Below, piece by piece: positions 1-10,525 of a stretch of DNA of 64,000 bases. Origin of the DNA: Paguma larvata. Lineage: Eukaryota > Chordata > Mammalia > Carnivora > Viverridae. The DNA lies in the NCBI GenBank assembly GCA_030068075.1, contig CM057835.1, forward strand, positions 44,002,215 to 44,066,214, given 5' to 3'. The notes below the pieces were generated by a model that saw only the letters and a list, made by a program, of their open reading frames with translations, was not told where the DNA came from and ran no database searches. The translations under genes were made by a program, and so were the position numbers. Numbering within the stretch: position 1 is the stretch's first letter; each line of letters begins with the position of its first letter.

Positions 1-749
1 GACGAACAGAGAAATAAGATAGTGGGAGGGATTTTTTGAGCCTAAGTGACCCAAAAGGCAATGGAAGAGGTGAATGCAACAACAGAATTAGGAAAGACAG
101 CAATTTGGAGCAGATGGACGCTAAATGAAAATGTCTGGGAAGAATTCAGGGATGTGAGGTTTTAGATCTTAAAGATAGTAAGGACAGAAAATCAAGATGT
201 GAAAAGCAGCCACATGAACAAAAGCTAAAGTCATAAAGGCAGTGGGATTCCCCCGAACAGAGAGGAAATGCTGTGAGCTGAGAACAGGCTTGGATGAAGG
301 GGTGGGCAGGAAAGAAGAGCAGTCAGGGGGCAGAAGGAGGGGGCACTGCTGGGTAACCTGGGGCAGAGAAAGCTTTCCCAGCAGGGGTGCTCGGATGCAT
401 GTACAAAAAGCAGAGGAGAGGTCGTGGTAATAGAAGGAAAGCTTTCATTTTTAAGAGTGTAATCTCAATAGAGTGGTGAGGGTGGAGGTCAGGCTACAGA
501 TGGCTAAAGAAAGACTCAGGGCAAAGAGAGAAGACAGAAGTCATAGACCATATGTTTAAGATATTTAGAAGGGAAAAGATAAAAAAGGGAACAGCAGGAC
601 CAAGTAAAGCTTTTTCTTTCCCTTCAATGTCAAATACTCAAGTGTGTCTGACCACAGAAGGGAAAGATGAAGATGGACACGGAGTATGGGAAAAGGATCG
701 CCAAAGAAGCTGATTACTAGGGAAGGCAAGAAGGGGTTCAGTTGTTAAT
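1..749. other. Unassigned non-coding DNA
   Basis: Purine-rich, single-copy-looking sequence. Short open frames here have no recognisable domain or coding signature. It may be the far end of the L2 copy that follows, but I cannot align it with confidence. Confidence 0.4.
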
Positions 750-1290
750 TCCACAACATTTACAGTGAACCACTATATGCAAAATATTGTGCTCAGCACG
801 GTAAGAAATAGAAATAGAAGGATAAAACCAGTGTCTCTCTAAGTAACTCACAACTTAGTAGGAGAAATGAGTCACGCAAACAGTAATATTGCATGGCAGT
901 GTAAGCCCTGTGTTCATGTTGACATGAACCTGAAAGGAAATTTGGGATTCAGCGGGAAGGGACATCTACAAAGACATCACAGAAGAGACAGTACTATACT
1001 CAGCCTTGGAAGATTAGCAACAATATAATTGGCAAAAGATGAGGTGGAAGAATGTGGAAAAGGAGGATTTCCAGCTGCGAGGACAGAGGAGTTGGCCTTG
1101 AAAAGGAGGGACAGTTCTGTGCGTGGTACTTACGGGAAGAATGCACAGGAAGAATAAAAAGGATAAAGAAGTGTTGTGAGGTAGAGAGGACAGAGTACAA
1201 GAGACCTCATACCTGATGGGCTCACTTACTATGTAAGCTAGACAAGCAGAAGAGCCTCTGAAAGAAGCCTGAAAATCAGGGTTCAAGGTC
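750..1290 (-). repeat. L2 LINE fragment
   Basis: The + strand reads as the reverse complement of an L2 3' region: an 'actatatgc...attgtgctcagcac' stretch (the usual catalogue phrase about size and commonest site in L2), then an 'actcacaacttagtaggagaaatg' region and a GA-rich segment. It is highly diverged, consistent with an ancient mammalian copy. Boundaries are approximate. Confidence 0.5.
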
Positions 1291-1564
1291 AAGAGGAAAA
1301 TGTGAATCTGAAAGAGACAAAGACAGAAACTGCAAAGCAGCCAGATGGGCTTGCTCTATTGATGTTAGAAACTTCCCAAATTTTGTCTAACAAAAATTAG
1401 CACTATGGAAATAGGGATTGGAATAGTAACTGTGGAGAGGACCTTTCTATCTGGAAGCGTGATGAAAAAGATACTCTGGCCTGTCCTATGGAAATTTTAT
1501 ATGTAAATATGTGTGTATATATATATATATATAAAATGGCATTTTTATTTAATTTTATTATAAT

Positions 1565-1745
1565 TTGTTTATTAATTTTTTTCAGTATTATTTTAGAGAG
1601 TGTGAGCATGAGTGGGGGTGGAGGGGCAGAGGGAGAGAGAGAGAGCGAGAGAGCGAGAGAGAAACTTAAGCAGGCTTCACGCTCACTGTGGAGCCCGACT
1701 CAGGGCTTGATTCCACAACCTAAGCTGAAATCAAGAGTCAGCTAT
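1565..1745 (-). mobile_element. Carnivore tRNA-Lys SINE (partial)
   Basis: The minus strand carries a CT-rich body and a degraded tRNA-like part; on the + strand this is seen as gagtgggggtggaggggcag, a GA run, and 'gagcccgactcagggcttga'. The tRNA head is cut off near 1740 and no clear target-site duplication is visible. A short TA run (about 1515-1534) lies just upstream. Confidence 0.75.
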
Positions 1746-1834
1746 TTAATGATATGAAACAATCACTATTTTCTAAAGATGCAATCATGATAATGTGATT
1801 TTGTTTTATAAAAGACCTCTTAAATGTTATAGAC

Positions 1835-2025
1835 ACAAGCTGAAGATTTTGTGAATGAAATTATATGATGGCTTGGTTTTGCTTAAAAACAATCCAGTGT
1901 TGGGTTGGGGGAGGGTATAGAGAGTGGATAAAATTTTTTGATCTTTGGTGAGGCTGAGAGATGATTTCTTCATTTTTATATGTGTTTAACATTTTCTGTG
2001 GTGGAAAGGTAAAATAAGAAAACAA
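1835..2025 (+). mobile_element. Old L1 3' end (L1M type)
   Basis: The text 'tggcttggttttgcttaaaaacaatccag' followed by a G-rich stretch and 'atatgtgtttaacattttctgtggtggaaagg' resembles the 3' UTR of old L1M elements. It precedes another L1 in the same orientation. The subfamily cannot be named by eye. Confidence 0.5.
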
Positions 2026-2149
2026 ATGTTAAAAAAAAATAAAAGAAAAGAAGGTGAGAAAGGAGAGAATAAGAAACAGAGAAGGTAAGATAAACAGAAA
2101 GCTTTTAATAAAATGACAAATATACAGTGATTATAATCCATAAATATTG

Positions 2150-3480
2150 GGAAAGTTTCAGCTTAAAAAATCCATCTATATGCTATGTATAGGCAACAGA
2201 TTTAAAACTTAGGAACATGAAAAGTTGAAAGTAAAAAGAACCAAAAATGATACTCCTGGCAAATGCTGATCAAGGAAGCTGATGTCTCTAAATTAATAGC
2301 AGAAAATAGACTGTAAGGTAAGAAGCACTACTAGAAATAAATAAAACTACCGTACAATAAATAAAGTTTGAGTTCACTGGGAAAATATAGCAGTTTTACC
2401 ATGTGTAGCAATAATATAGCCTCTAGATATATAGAGCAAAAATATATACAATTACAAAGGTAAATAAATAAATACATTATTATGGTGGAAGAATTTATTA
2501 TACTTGTCCCAGTAGATGAAATATCAAGAAGACCAAAATACAAAAAAGACTAGAGATTCAACAGTATAAGATTGGTCTAAGATATATTTTGAGAAAACTG
2601 TACCCAACAACTATAGAATATAAATTATTTTTGGCAACAACACACTTAGCCAAAAAAAAAAAGTCTCAACAGCTGTTAAAGTACCAGCATCAGACAGACT
2701 ACATTCTCTGACTACATTACAGTTAAATAAGAAATCAATAACAAAAGGATAATTTCCTAATGATTGGAAATTTTAAAATGTTCTTACAACCATAAGGCTC
2801 AAAGAAGCTAAAGCATATAACGTATAATAGAAATAAAGAGCTTAGCATACAACTTAAGATAGAAAAAAATTGAATGAACCCAAAGAAAGATAAAAGAAAG
2901 AGAAGAAATTATTGAATTAGAGGACAAAAGTGAAACAGAATCAACACAGCCAAAAGTTATTTCTTTGGCAAAATTAATAAAATTGATAAATTTCTGGTAA
3001 GGTCAATTAAGTAAAAGAGAAGACACAAATAACAATTTCAGAAATGAAAAATGAGACATAATCACATATGCTACTGACATTACAAAGATTTAAGAGCTTT
3101 TTATAAACAACCTTTTGCCAATAGGTTTGAAAACGTAGATGAAATGGGCAAATTAGTAGACAAATATAACTTTGTATTTCTGACTCAAGAAAAAATAGAG
3201 CATTCAAATAGCCCCTACCATTAAACAAATTGAAACAACAGTTTAAAATCTTTCTACCACGAAAATACCAGGCTCAATGATTTTACCAGCAAGTTCTACC
3301 AACATTCAAGAAATGAAACTAGTCTTAAATTATTTTAAAATACAGAAAAGTAGGCAAGACACAGCAACCCATTTTAATGAAGTTAAACCTTGGTATCAAA
3401 ACTGGAGAAGCACAGATAGGAAAGTTTCGATCTCACTTAGGAAATATAGGTATAAAAATCATAAACTCCTAGCTAATACA
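2150..3480 (+). mobile_element. Very old L1 ORF2 segment (EN to RT)
   Basis: Reading rightward the sequence follows L1 ORF2 order: the endonuclease region ('ccatctatatgct', 'cccaacaactatagaatata'), the linker ('caaaagttatttctttggcaaaattaataaaattgata', about 2950-2990), and the start of the reverse-transcriptase region ('accaggctcaatgattttaccagcaagttctaccaa', about 3266-3302). Many frameshifts and stops make it non-functional. The same element resumes at 4040 after an inserted LTR, then at 4672, 5276, 6076 and 6453. Confidence 0.75.
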
Positions 3481-3483
3481 TGG

Positions 3484-4024
3484 CAGATGAAAGTTGACTG
3501 GACATTCTTTGCTACTTCTCCCACTGAGAGAGGTAGAGTCTAATTCCTTCCCTCTTGAGTCTAGGCTAGCTCTAGAAAAGTGTTTTTTGGAATAGAATAG
3601 AATGTGGTAGAAGTATCACTGCATGACTTCCTAGGGAAATTAGAAGAAGAATATAGGTTCTTCCATAGACTCTCAGAACACTCTAGAGCCCTGAGCTGCA
3701 AAGTAAGAAGTACACCGAGAATGCCAGCTAGAGGGGCAACAGGAAGGCACTGTTATAAACAATCCGAGGAGAACCGAGCTTTCAGCCATCTCTATCAAAG
3801 TGCCAGACACGTGTATGAGGCCGTCTCGGAGCTGCAAGGCCAGCTCATTTGCCAGCTTAATTCCACCAGATGACCTCAAGGAGTCCCTATGGAGCAGAAA
3901 AAGTCCTGAGCTGAGTTCTGTCAAGATTCCTGATTTGCAAAATTGTAGATAAGATAAAATAGATGTTTTTGACAACTAAGTTGTGAGGGCAGTTTGTTAT
4001 GCAACAAGAGATAACCAGCACACT
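3484..4024 (+). mobile_element. MaLR (MLT1-like) solo LTR inside the L1
   Basis: The end of the block, 'actaagttgtgagggcagtttgttatgcaacaagagataaccagcaca', matches the characteristic 3' terminus of MLT1-group LTRs, and 'ccctgagctgcaaagtaagaag' and 'ctgagctgagttctgtcaagattcctgatttgcaaaattg' lie in the expected order before it. L1 ORF2 sequence stops on its left (about 3480) and resumes on its right (about 4040), so this is an insertion into the L1. It carries no coding region. Confidence 0.6.
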
Positions 4025-4039
4025 AACAAACTCGAGTGT

Positions 4040-4290
4040 TGTTTTAAATCACCATGACCTAGTTGGTCGTAAACATTAGAAAATCTATTCATGTAATTTA
4101 TGCCATTAACAGATTAAGGGAGAAAAGTCATGTTATCCTCTCAATGAAAGCTGAAAAAAAGGAGCTGTTAAAATTACATGCATCCATGATTTCAAAACAA
4201 AATGAAAAACTCGTAACAATCTCAGGATACAAAGGAACTTCCTCAGCCTATATATCATTCTACAGAGCTCATCATTAATGGTGAAACATA
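4040..4290 (+). mobile_element. Old L1 ORF2 continuation (RT)
   Basis: Text such as 'attcatgtaatttatgccattaacagattaagggagaaaagtca' and 'ggaacttcctcagcctatatatcattctacagagctcatcattaatggtgaaaca' continues the L1 reverse-transcriptase region broken at 3480. Confidence 0.75.
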
Positions 4291-4356
4291 ATATGTATTC
4301 CCTTTAATATCAGGCATAAGGTGAATGTGTCCACTCTCACTCTCCTAATTCATTTT

Positions 4357-4579
4357 TTTATTAAAGTGTGGTGTTTTGTTGTTTTTTTTTTTGTGAGATA
4401 GAGAGACAGAGCAAGCAGGGGAGGGGCAAAGGAGAGAGAGAGGGACAGAATTCCAAGAAGCCTCCACGCTGTCAGCAAAGAGCCCAATGGGGAGCTCGAT
4501 CTCACCAGCCATGAGATCATGACCTGAGCCAAACTGAAGTCGGTTGCTTAACCGACTGAGTCACACAGATGCTCCAATT
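4357..4579 (-). mobile_element. Felid tRNA-Lys SINE
   Basis: Full-length minus-strand SINE: T-rich tail, GA-rich body, 'atgagatcatgacctgagcc', and a head ending 'ccgactgagtcacacagatgct'. It is flanked by 12-bp direct repeats (4345-4356 and 4580-4591) with one mismatch. Confidence 0.88.
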
Positions 4580-4617
4580 CTAATCCATTTTGGGCTTGAG
4601 ATTTAAGCCAACAGTGC

Positions 4618-4668
4618 AGGGAAAGAAAGAGAGAGAGAGAGAAGGAGAGAGAGAGAGAGAAAGAAAAT
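4618..4668 (+). repeat. GA-rich simple repeat
   Basis: Imperfect (GA)n/(GAAA)n run just right of the SINE. Confidence 0.85.
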
Positions 4669-4671
4669 GCA

Positions 4672-4840
4672 AAGATTGCAAAGGAAAAAATATAGTTGTT
4701 GTTATTTGCAAATAATACAACTATTTTAAAAACAATTCTAAAAAATCTACAGAAAGTAGTATTAGTATTGATGGGATTTTTAGTAAGGTGCTGGATATAA
4801 AGTCAATAAACAAAGCTCAGCTGCATTTTCATCTCTCAAA
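4672..4840 (+). mobile_element. Old L1 ORF2 continuation (catalytic box region)
   Basis: Continues the L1 reverse transcriptase. The FADD catalytic box position reads Phe-Ala-Asn-Asn (around 4708-4719), so both aspartates are lost. It is followed by 'ctggatataaagtcaataaacaaa', a standard L1 ORF2 stretch. Confidence 0.72.
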
Positions 4841-4852
4841 AACAAATGTTAG

Positions 4853-5116
4853 GGGCACCTGGGTGGCCCAGTCGGTTGAGCGTCCGACTTCAGTTCAGGT
4901 CATGATCTCATGGTCTGTGAGTTCAAGCCCCGCATCGGGCTCTGTGCCGACCACTCAGAGCCTGGAGCCTGCTTCGGATTCTGTGTCTCCCTCTCTCTCT
5001 GTTCCTCCCCTGCTCATGCTCTGTCTCTCTCTGTCTCAAAAATAAATAAACATTAAAAGATATATAAAATAAAAATAAATAAATAAACATTAAACAAGAA
5101 TTAAAACAAACAAACA
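4853..5116 (+). mobile_element. Felid tRNA-Lys SINE, full length
   Basis: Begins ggggcacctgggtggcccag, with A-box-like (ggcccagtcggttgag) and B-box-like (gagttcaagccccgc) pol III promoter parts, then the CT-rich body and an (AAAT)n tail. An exact 12-bp target-site duplication (4841-4852 and 5117-5128) bounds it. Confidence 0.93.
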
Positions 5117-5155
5117 AACAAATGTTAGAAAATTTGTTGTAAAAATACAACTTAA

Positions 5156-5275
5156 GGGACGCCCGGGTTTTGGCTCAGGTCATGATGCTCGGAACGTGCG
5201 GGGGATTCTCTCTCTCTGCTCCTCCCCCACTTGTGCTCATATGTACTCTCTCTCAAAATAAATAAATCAATATTT
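5156..5275 (+). mobile_element. Internally deleted felid SINE
   Basis: A short head (gggacgcccggg) joins directly to 'ttttggctcaggtcatgat', so most of the A-box region is missing, and the middle of the body is shortened too. The tail and a 15-bp target-site duplication (5141-5155 and 5276-5290, one C/T difference) are intact. Confidence 0.85.
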
Positions 5276-5851
5276 AAAAATACAATTTAAAGTAGTGTCA
5301 AACATTTTTAATCAGTAAAGATACCAATTTTCCCCAAATTTATCTACAGATTCCATTTAATCCTAGTCAAAATACCAATAGAGTTTTTGCGGAACTTGAC
5401 AAGCTGGTTCTAAAATTCATATAGAAGTGCAAAGGGACGAGACAGTTTGATAGCCAAGACACTCTTGAAGATCAGCAGGGACGGGTGCAGAATTTGCATC
5501 AAAAAGTGTCAATATTGACTTAAGGCACAGTAAATAAAACAGTGCAGGAATGGAGCAGACAAGTTGACCAATAGAACCGGGAGTCTCAAAGAAACCAACA
5601 CACATATATGAAGTTGGCAGCATTACAAATCAATGGGAATGGATGAATTATTTGATCAATTAGTAGAACAATAGCTTATCCATATGGAGGAAAAATGAAA
5701 ATTGAACTGTTCAATTCACACCATTTAAGAAAATCAATTTCAGGGGGGTTTTAGAAGATAACTATGAAGATAAAGCTTTCAGAAGACAAGACAGAAGACT
5801 ATCTTCACGAACTTGTATGGAGTAGAGAAGGATTCTGAAACCAGACACAAA
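5276..5851 (+). mobile_element. Old L1 ORF2 continuation (C-terminal part)
   Basis: Contains degraded matches to L1 ORF2 after the RT domain, for example 'attccatttaatcctagtcaaaataccaata' and 'gttgaccaatagaaccgggag'. Same orientation and order as the preceding pieces. Confidence 0.68.
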
Positions 5852-6075
5852 TTCTTTTTTTTTTTCCTAATGCTTTTATTTGCTTTTGAGAGAGAGAGAG
5901 ACAGAGTGCAAGCTGGAGAGGGACAGAGAGAGAAAGGGAGACACAGAATCTGAAGCAGGCTCCAGGCTCTGAGCTGTCAGCACGGAGCCCAATACGGAGC
6001 TCGAACTCACGAGCTGGGAGATCATGACCTGAGCCGAAGTCAGCAACTTAACCAACTGAGCCACCCAGATGCCCC
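5852..6075 (-). mobile_element. Felid tRNA-Lys SINE
   Basis: Minus-strand full-length SINE: T-rich tail, GA-rich body, ctgagctgtcagcacggagc, and head 'aaccaactgagccacccagatgcccc'. Inserted into the old L1. Confidence 0.9.
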
Positions 6076-6273
6076 ACAATTATACAATTTCTATAGTGAA
6101 AGATTTAATAATTGAACTGTTAAAATTAACAACTTCCCTTCATCAAAAGACATCGTAGAGTGAAATAAGAAGAAAAAAATGGGAGTATATATTTGCAACA
6201 TACATAATTGCTTACAGATTGATATCCAAAATATATAAAGAACACCTATAAATCCTTTAAGAAAAAGAGCCAA
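6076..6273 (+). mobile_element. Old L1 continuation
   Basis: Contains 'ttgatatccaaaatatataaagaacacctataaatcc', a recognisable piece near the end of L1 ORF2. Its last 15 bases (6259-6273) are duplicated on the far side of the young L1 insertion. Confidence 0.72.
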
Positions 6274-6437
6274 CTTAAATACTAAGAATAAACTGAGGGT
6301 TGAGGGGGGTATGAGAGGAGAGAGAGTGGGTGACGGGCACTGAGGAGGGTACTTGTTGGGATGAGCACTGGGTGTTGTATGGAAACCAATTTGACAATAG
6401 ATCATTAAATAAATAAACAAACAAATAGTTTAAAAAA
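6274..6437 (+). mobile_element. Felid L1 3' end, extremely 5'-truncated
   Basis: The text 'gggatgagcactgggtgttg' followed by 'tatggaaaccaatttgacaatag' and an A-rich tail is the 3' UTR end of the young carnivore/felid L1. A 15-bp target-site duplication (6259-6273 and 6438-6452, one C/T difference) bounds the 164-bp insertion exactly. The same 3' end occurs on the minus strand at about 54292. Confidence 0.88.
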
Positions 6438-6452
6438 AAGAAAAAGAGTCAA

Positions 6453-7060
6453 AATATTTGAAGACATGTGGCACAATGGCTAATTTGCATGTTAAAAGAT
6501 ACCCATCTTCATTAAAGAACGGGATTCAAATCGAAAGCACAGCCAACGATCACTTGCTGCCCACCAGACTGGCAAACATTTAAAACAGCATCAAGCGTTG
6601 GTAAGGAAACAAATGGTACTCTTCCTACACTCTAGGGCAGACTGGAAACTGACCTAGCCACTTTGGAAAACCGGAATGTACATAGCCTGGAAGTCAGGAA
6701 TTTCACTTCTAGAGAAAGTCCTGGATAAGGAGACATTTCTAGGATGTACACAGCATAGCACAGAGGTCTGTAATAGTAAAAACCTGAAAGCCAGGTAAAT
6801 GTCCATCAGAATCAGTATCTCCACACAATGGGACTCAGAGCAGGAGAGAAACTGGATGAATCACAGCGGCAACCACAACGGTCCTTCTCAGGAGCCTGAG
6901 ATTGGCAGAAAGAAGCAAGCTGAAGAAGAATATTATTCCATCATGTAGGGCCCAGAAACGTACAAATTGACTCTTCTAGTTAGAAATACCGGTAGATGTG
7001 AAAATATATAGAAAACCAAGGAAATGGTGAACACGCAACTCAGGACGATTAATCACATCT
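6453..7060 (+). mobile_element. Old L1 ORF2 end and 3' region
   Basis: Resumes the old L1 with diverged forms of the near-3' ORF2 text (for example 'cccaccagactggcaaacatttaaaacagcatcaagcgttggtaagg', and a 'ccactttggaaaaccggaatg' stretch). It decays into unrecognisable sequence near 7000. Confidence 0.65.
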
Positions 7061-7125
7061 AAGATGAGAGAGGAGATGGGACAAGAAGGGCACACAAGAC
7101 AACTCAAGGTAAGAGCAATGATTTT

Positions 7126-7338
7126 TTATTGTATTTTTTTACTTTTTTTAAGTTTATTTATTTATTTTGAGAGAGAGAGCAGTAGAGAGAGAGAAGGAAA
7201 GAGAGAAACCCACGCAGGCTCTGCACCATCAGTTCAAACAAAGCCGACGCGGGGCTTGAACTCACGGAACCGTGAGATCATGACCTGAGCCAAAGTCGAA
7301 AGTCAGATGTTTAACCAACTGAGCCACCCAGGTGCCCC
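7126..7338 (-). mobile_element. Felid tRNA-Lys SINE
   Basis: Minus strand; T-rich tail with tttatttatttatttt, GA body, 'gaaccgtgagatcatgacctgagcc', and head ending 'actgagccacccaggtgccccg'. The repeat gcaat is present at both ends (7115 and 7339). Confidence 0.9.
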
Positions 7339-9181
7339 GCAATCTTTTAAGTAGGTGTTGGGTACATGGGTGTTTCCCGAATCGTTAATCTTTTTATTCT
7401 CTTCGATCTTATGAAAAACAGTGGTAAGAGTCACTTACCACAGCGGACGAGTGAGTGGTGTGGCTAGCTGCGTCTCTGGAGGACGTCAGTTCCTACTCAG
7501 CCCAAGATTTGAGTCAGACGGGCCTGGGGAAGAATGTGTAGCAACATTCCCTGGCTACCTCGAAAGAGTAAGAAAATGCGGAGTTTTTTTTTCGTTATAA
7601 AACAGGTTTTCCACCTGAGCTAGATGCAGGGACATGTGACCCCGGTGGACTGAAGACTATGTATGTGTGAATGCGTGTGTGCCAGGGGAGGGGTGAGAGA
7701 AGGACCGGCTGAAGGGAGAAAAGAGAACAGGGCGTGGTGGTACTGGTTAGGGCCCCCAAGACAAAGAAGGCACCGGGTGGGAGAGGCTAGTGGCAAAGCT
7801 CATGATACCACCCAAAGAAGATGAGGATTAACACCGAAAACACCAATTAATACTCATTGCGTCTACTCTCGGGGCCTGATGAGACCAGTTTGATCCTGGC
7901 CAACGGCCAAGGGGAAAAAACCCACTGGGCCCGATTTCACAGTGCCCTTGAGGATGTGACTGGCAAATGGGCACTTTGGAAGGAGGAGTAAAGAGTTATG
8001 TCAGTTCCTGTCAACTTCTTACCCTTACACGGTTCTAGTATCAATTAAAAAATGCCTCCGTCCTGTTTGGCCTGTCTTCCAGGGGACAGGGTGGAATACG
8101 TTGGCCTCGCCTAATACCAGGGTGGCTCTGCCTTCGTTTTTCCTGAAGCAAAACTTGGCACTGGCCTCCAGCGTGGCAGAAAGACAAGCCCATCCCTCCC
8201 AGGCCATTCATTCTTGCCTCGGCTTGGGGTGGGAGGGTAGGTGATGCATGAAGCACCGGGAAGGGGCCTGTGGAGCTGGTCTGGCTTCTCCAGGCGCAGG
8301 GCTGGAATCCAAGGGCAGAGGGGGAGCCCGTGTGGCTCCAGTTGGGCTGTCTTCAGATCTCCAGCTGTTGGGTCTTTTTGGTTTTTATTACATTAGCCTT
8401 AAAAAAAAAGTTTTTAATCAGCAAGAATCAGTGAGGCAGGCTTTATGGTGCAATAATTTTGCATGTTTTGTTATAAATATCCCCAGGCAAAGTTAAGGTT
8501 ATTTCATACCACTATCAAAGTAACACGCCCGCTTCGGTTGCAACAAGGAATCTGTGAGGGCCAGCAAGCAGGAAGTACCATATGCATTTTAAGAGGCTTT
8601 TGTTTTAATAAAATGGGCATATATTTATCTATAAAAGAGACTGAACAGCTTGGCAAATTCAGAACTCATGAGAAGTAAAGATACAGAGGGAAGCCACGTT
8701 ATTTGCTGGAGGAAAAAAAAACGAAAAACAAAAAACAAAAACTCGCCCATCCACCCACTTCCCAGTTACAGCACTCAGTTGTGGGTTTTGGCGATACTGA
8801 TGTTTACAATAAACTCTCAGAGCTCAAAGGCTCCAGGTCCAGTACCAGAGCCCTGGGCTCTACAAAACACGCCGAGATCTGTTTTTTTATTAAGAGTTAA
8901 GACTTTCCCCTTCTACTTCCCTGAAAAAAACATCAGATGAAAGTTTGAAATTGTTAAATCCAGGATGAAAAGACAGTCCCGTGGTTTTGTTTCATATATT
9001 GCATTCGTTCTTGTTTATTTAGACCCTGAAGAGGTTTGGCAGTGGACACGAGTGAGCTTGCAGAGGGGCAGGGCAGCGGCGGCACGCCCCCACGTTCTGT
9101 TCTTTCCTGCGCAGACTTACTGATCGGCCTCTTAAGACAGATTTCCAAACTCCATACTTCCTGCCAGGGAAGATTTCACAA
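7339..9181. other. Single-copy-looking intergenic DNA
   Basis: No SINE, L1 or clear old repeat recognised. Includes a GC-richer block (7,600-8,350) and an AT-rich block (8,390-8,680). Open frames on both strands are short and overlap each other, with no domain. Part could be conserved non-coding sequence, which needs alignment to test. Confidence 0.45.
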
Positions 9182-9218
9182 TTCTTTTCCATCAAACTTC
9201 CCTAAGGCTGAAAGTCTT
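9182..9218. repeat. Left copy of 37-bp L1 target-site duplication
   Basis: Begins ttcttttccatcaaacttcc. Identical to 11718-11754 except G at 9206 versus A at 11742. A long T-run follows directly (the L1 poly(A) on the minus strand). Confidence 0.9.
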
Positions 9219-9627
9219 TTTTTTTTTTTTTTTAAGTTTTTATTTAAATTCCAGTTAGTTGACATACAGCATAATATCACTTTCAGGTGTGCAATACAGT
9301 GATTCATTCAACGCTTCCATACATCACTTGCTCGCATCACGACTACTGCACCCCTCAATCCCCATCACCTATGTATCTCATTCCCCCACTCACCTCCTCT
9401 ATGGTAACCATGGTAACCATCCGTTCAGAGTCTGTTTCTTGGTTTGCCTTTCTCCCCTCACCCCTGCTTTGTTTATTTGTTTCGTTTCTTAAATTCCACA
9501 TATAAGTGAAATCATATGGTATTTGTGTTTCTCTGACTTATTTCACTTAGCATAATACTCTCTAGCTCCATCCATGACGTTGCAAATAGAGAGATTTCAT
9601 TCTTTTTAATGACTCAATAATATTCCT

Positions 9628-9685
9628 ATATATATAATATTCCTATAAATATATATAATATATATATAACATTCCTACATATTCC

Positions 9686-9725
<40 letters not shown>
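9628..9725 (+). repeat. Compound (TA)n/(GA)n microsatellite
   Basis: Repeated 'atattcctatatata' units, a pure (TA)n run and a (GA)n run, inside the 3' part of the L1. It appears to be an expansion of local L1 sequence. Confidence 0.9.
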
Positions 9726-10404
9726 ACTCTTCTTTATCCACTCATCAACCGATGGGCCCTTGAGCTGTTTCCATAATTTAGCTATTGTACATAATATGCT
9801 ATAAACATGGGGGTGCATATATTCCTTTGCATTAGTATTTTTGTATTCCTTGGGTAAATACCTAGTAGTTAGTTCAATTGCTGGATTGTAAGATACTTAT
9901 ATTTGTAATTTTTTGAGGAGCCTCCATACTGTCTTCCACAGTTGCTGTACCAGTTTGCATTCCCACCAACAGTGCAAGAGGGCTCCCTTTTCACCACACA
10001 CTCACCAGCAGCTGTTATTTCTTGGGTGGTTGATTTTAGCCATTCTGACAGGTGTAAGGTGATCTCTCATTGCAGGTTTGCACTGCGTTTCCCTGATAAT
10101 AAGTAGTAATGAGCATTTTTTCGTGTGTCTGTTGGTTATTCTATATCCTCTTTGGAAAAATGTCTATTCATGTCTTCTGCCCAGGTTTTAATTGGATTAT
10201 TCATTTTTTGGGGTGTTGAGTTTTAGAGGCTCTTTATAGATTTTGGATACCAACCCTCTATCGGAAATGTCACTTGTAAATATCTTCTCCCGTTCCATAG
10301 GTTGCCTTTCAGTTTAATTTTTTTTTAGGTTGCTTTTTGGTTTTGTTGATTGTTCCCTCACTGTACAGAAACTTATTTTTGATATAGTCTCAATAGTTCA
10401 TTTT

Positions 10405-10511
10405 CTTATTATTTTTTTAAAAGTAGGCTCCACACCCCATGTGGGGCTTGAACTCACAACCGTGAGATCAAGAGTCACATATTCTACCAACTGAGCCAGC
10501 CAGGTACCCCC
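10405..10511 (-). mobile_element. Short tRNA-Lys SINE inside the L1
   Basis: Reads 'aagtaggctccacaccccat', then 'gtggggcttgaactcacaaccgtgagatc' and a head ending 'actgagccagccaggtacccc'. Lacks the CT-rich body, so it is the short, older SINE type. 14-bp target-site duplication in L1 sequence (10391-10404 and 10512-10525, one mismatch). Confidence 0.85.
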
Positions 10512-10525
10512 CAATAGTTTATTTT

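Noticed and set aside
4788..5045. Open frame with a 'WVAQSVERPTS' type peptide, and many similar ones (13323-13505, 18717-19016, 24032-24220, 39950-40183, 54707-54919, 56470-56790, 57947-58207, 62424-62615)
   Set aside because: This recurring peptide is simply the translation of the tRNA-Lys SINE head and body, not a protein family.
9628..9725. Repeated 'attcctatatata' units considered as a CRISPR-like or satellite array
   Set aside because: Irregular AT-rich expansion inside an L1; no spacers, no conserved repeat length.
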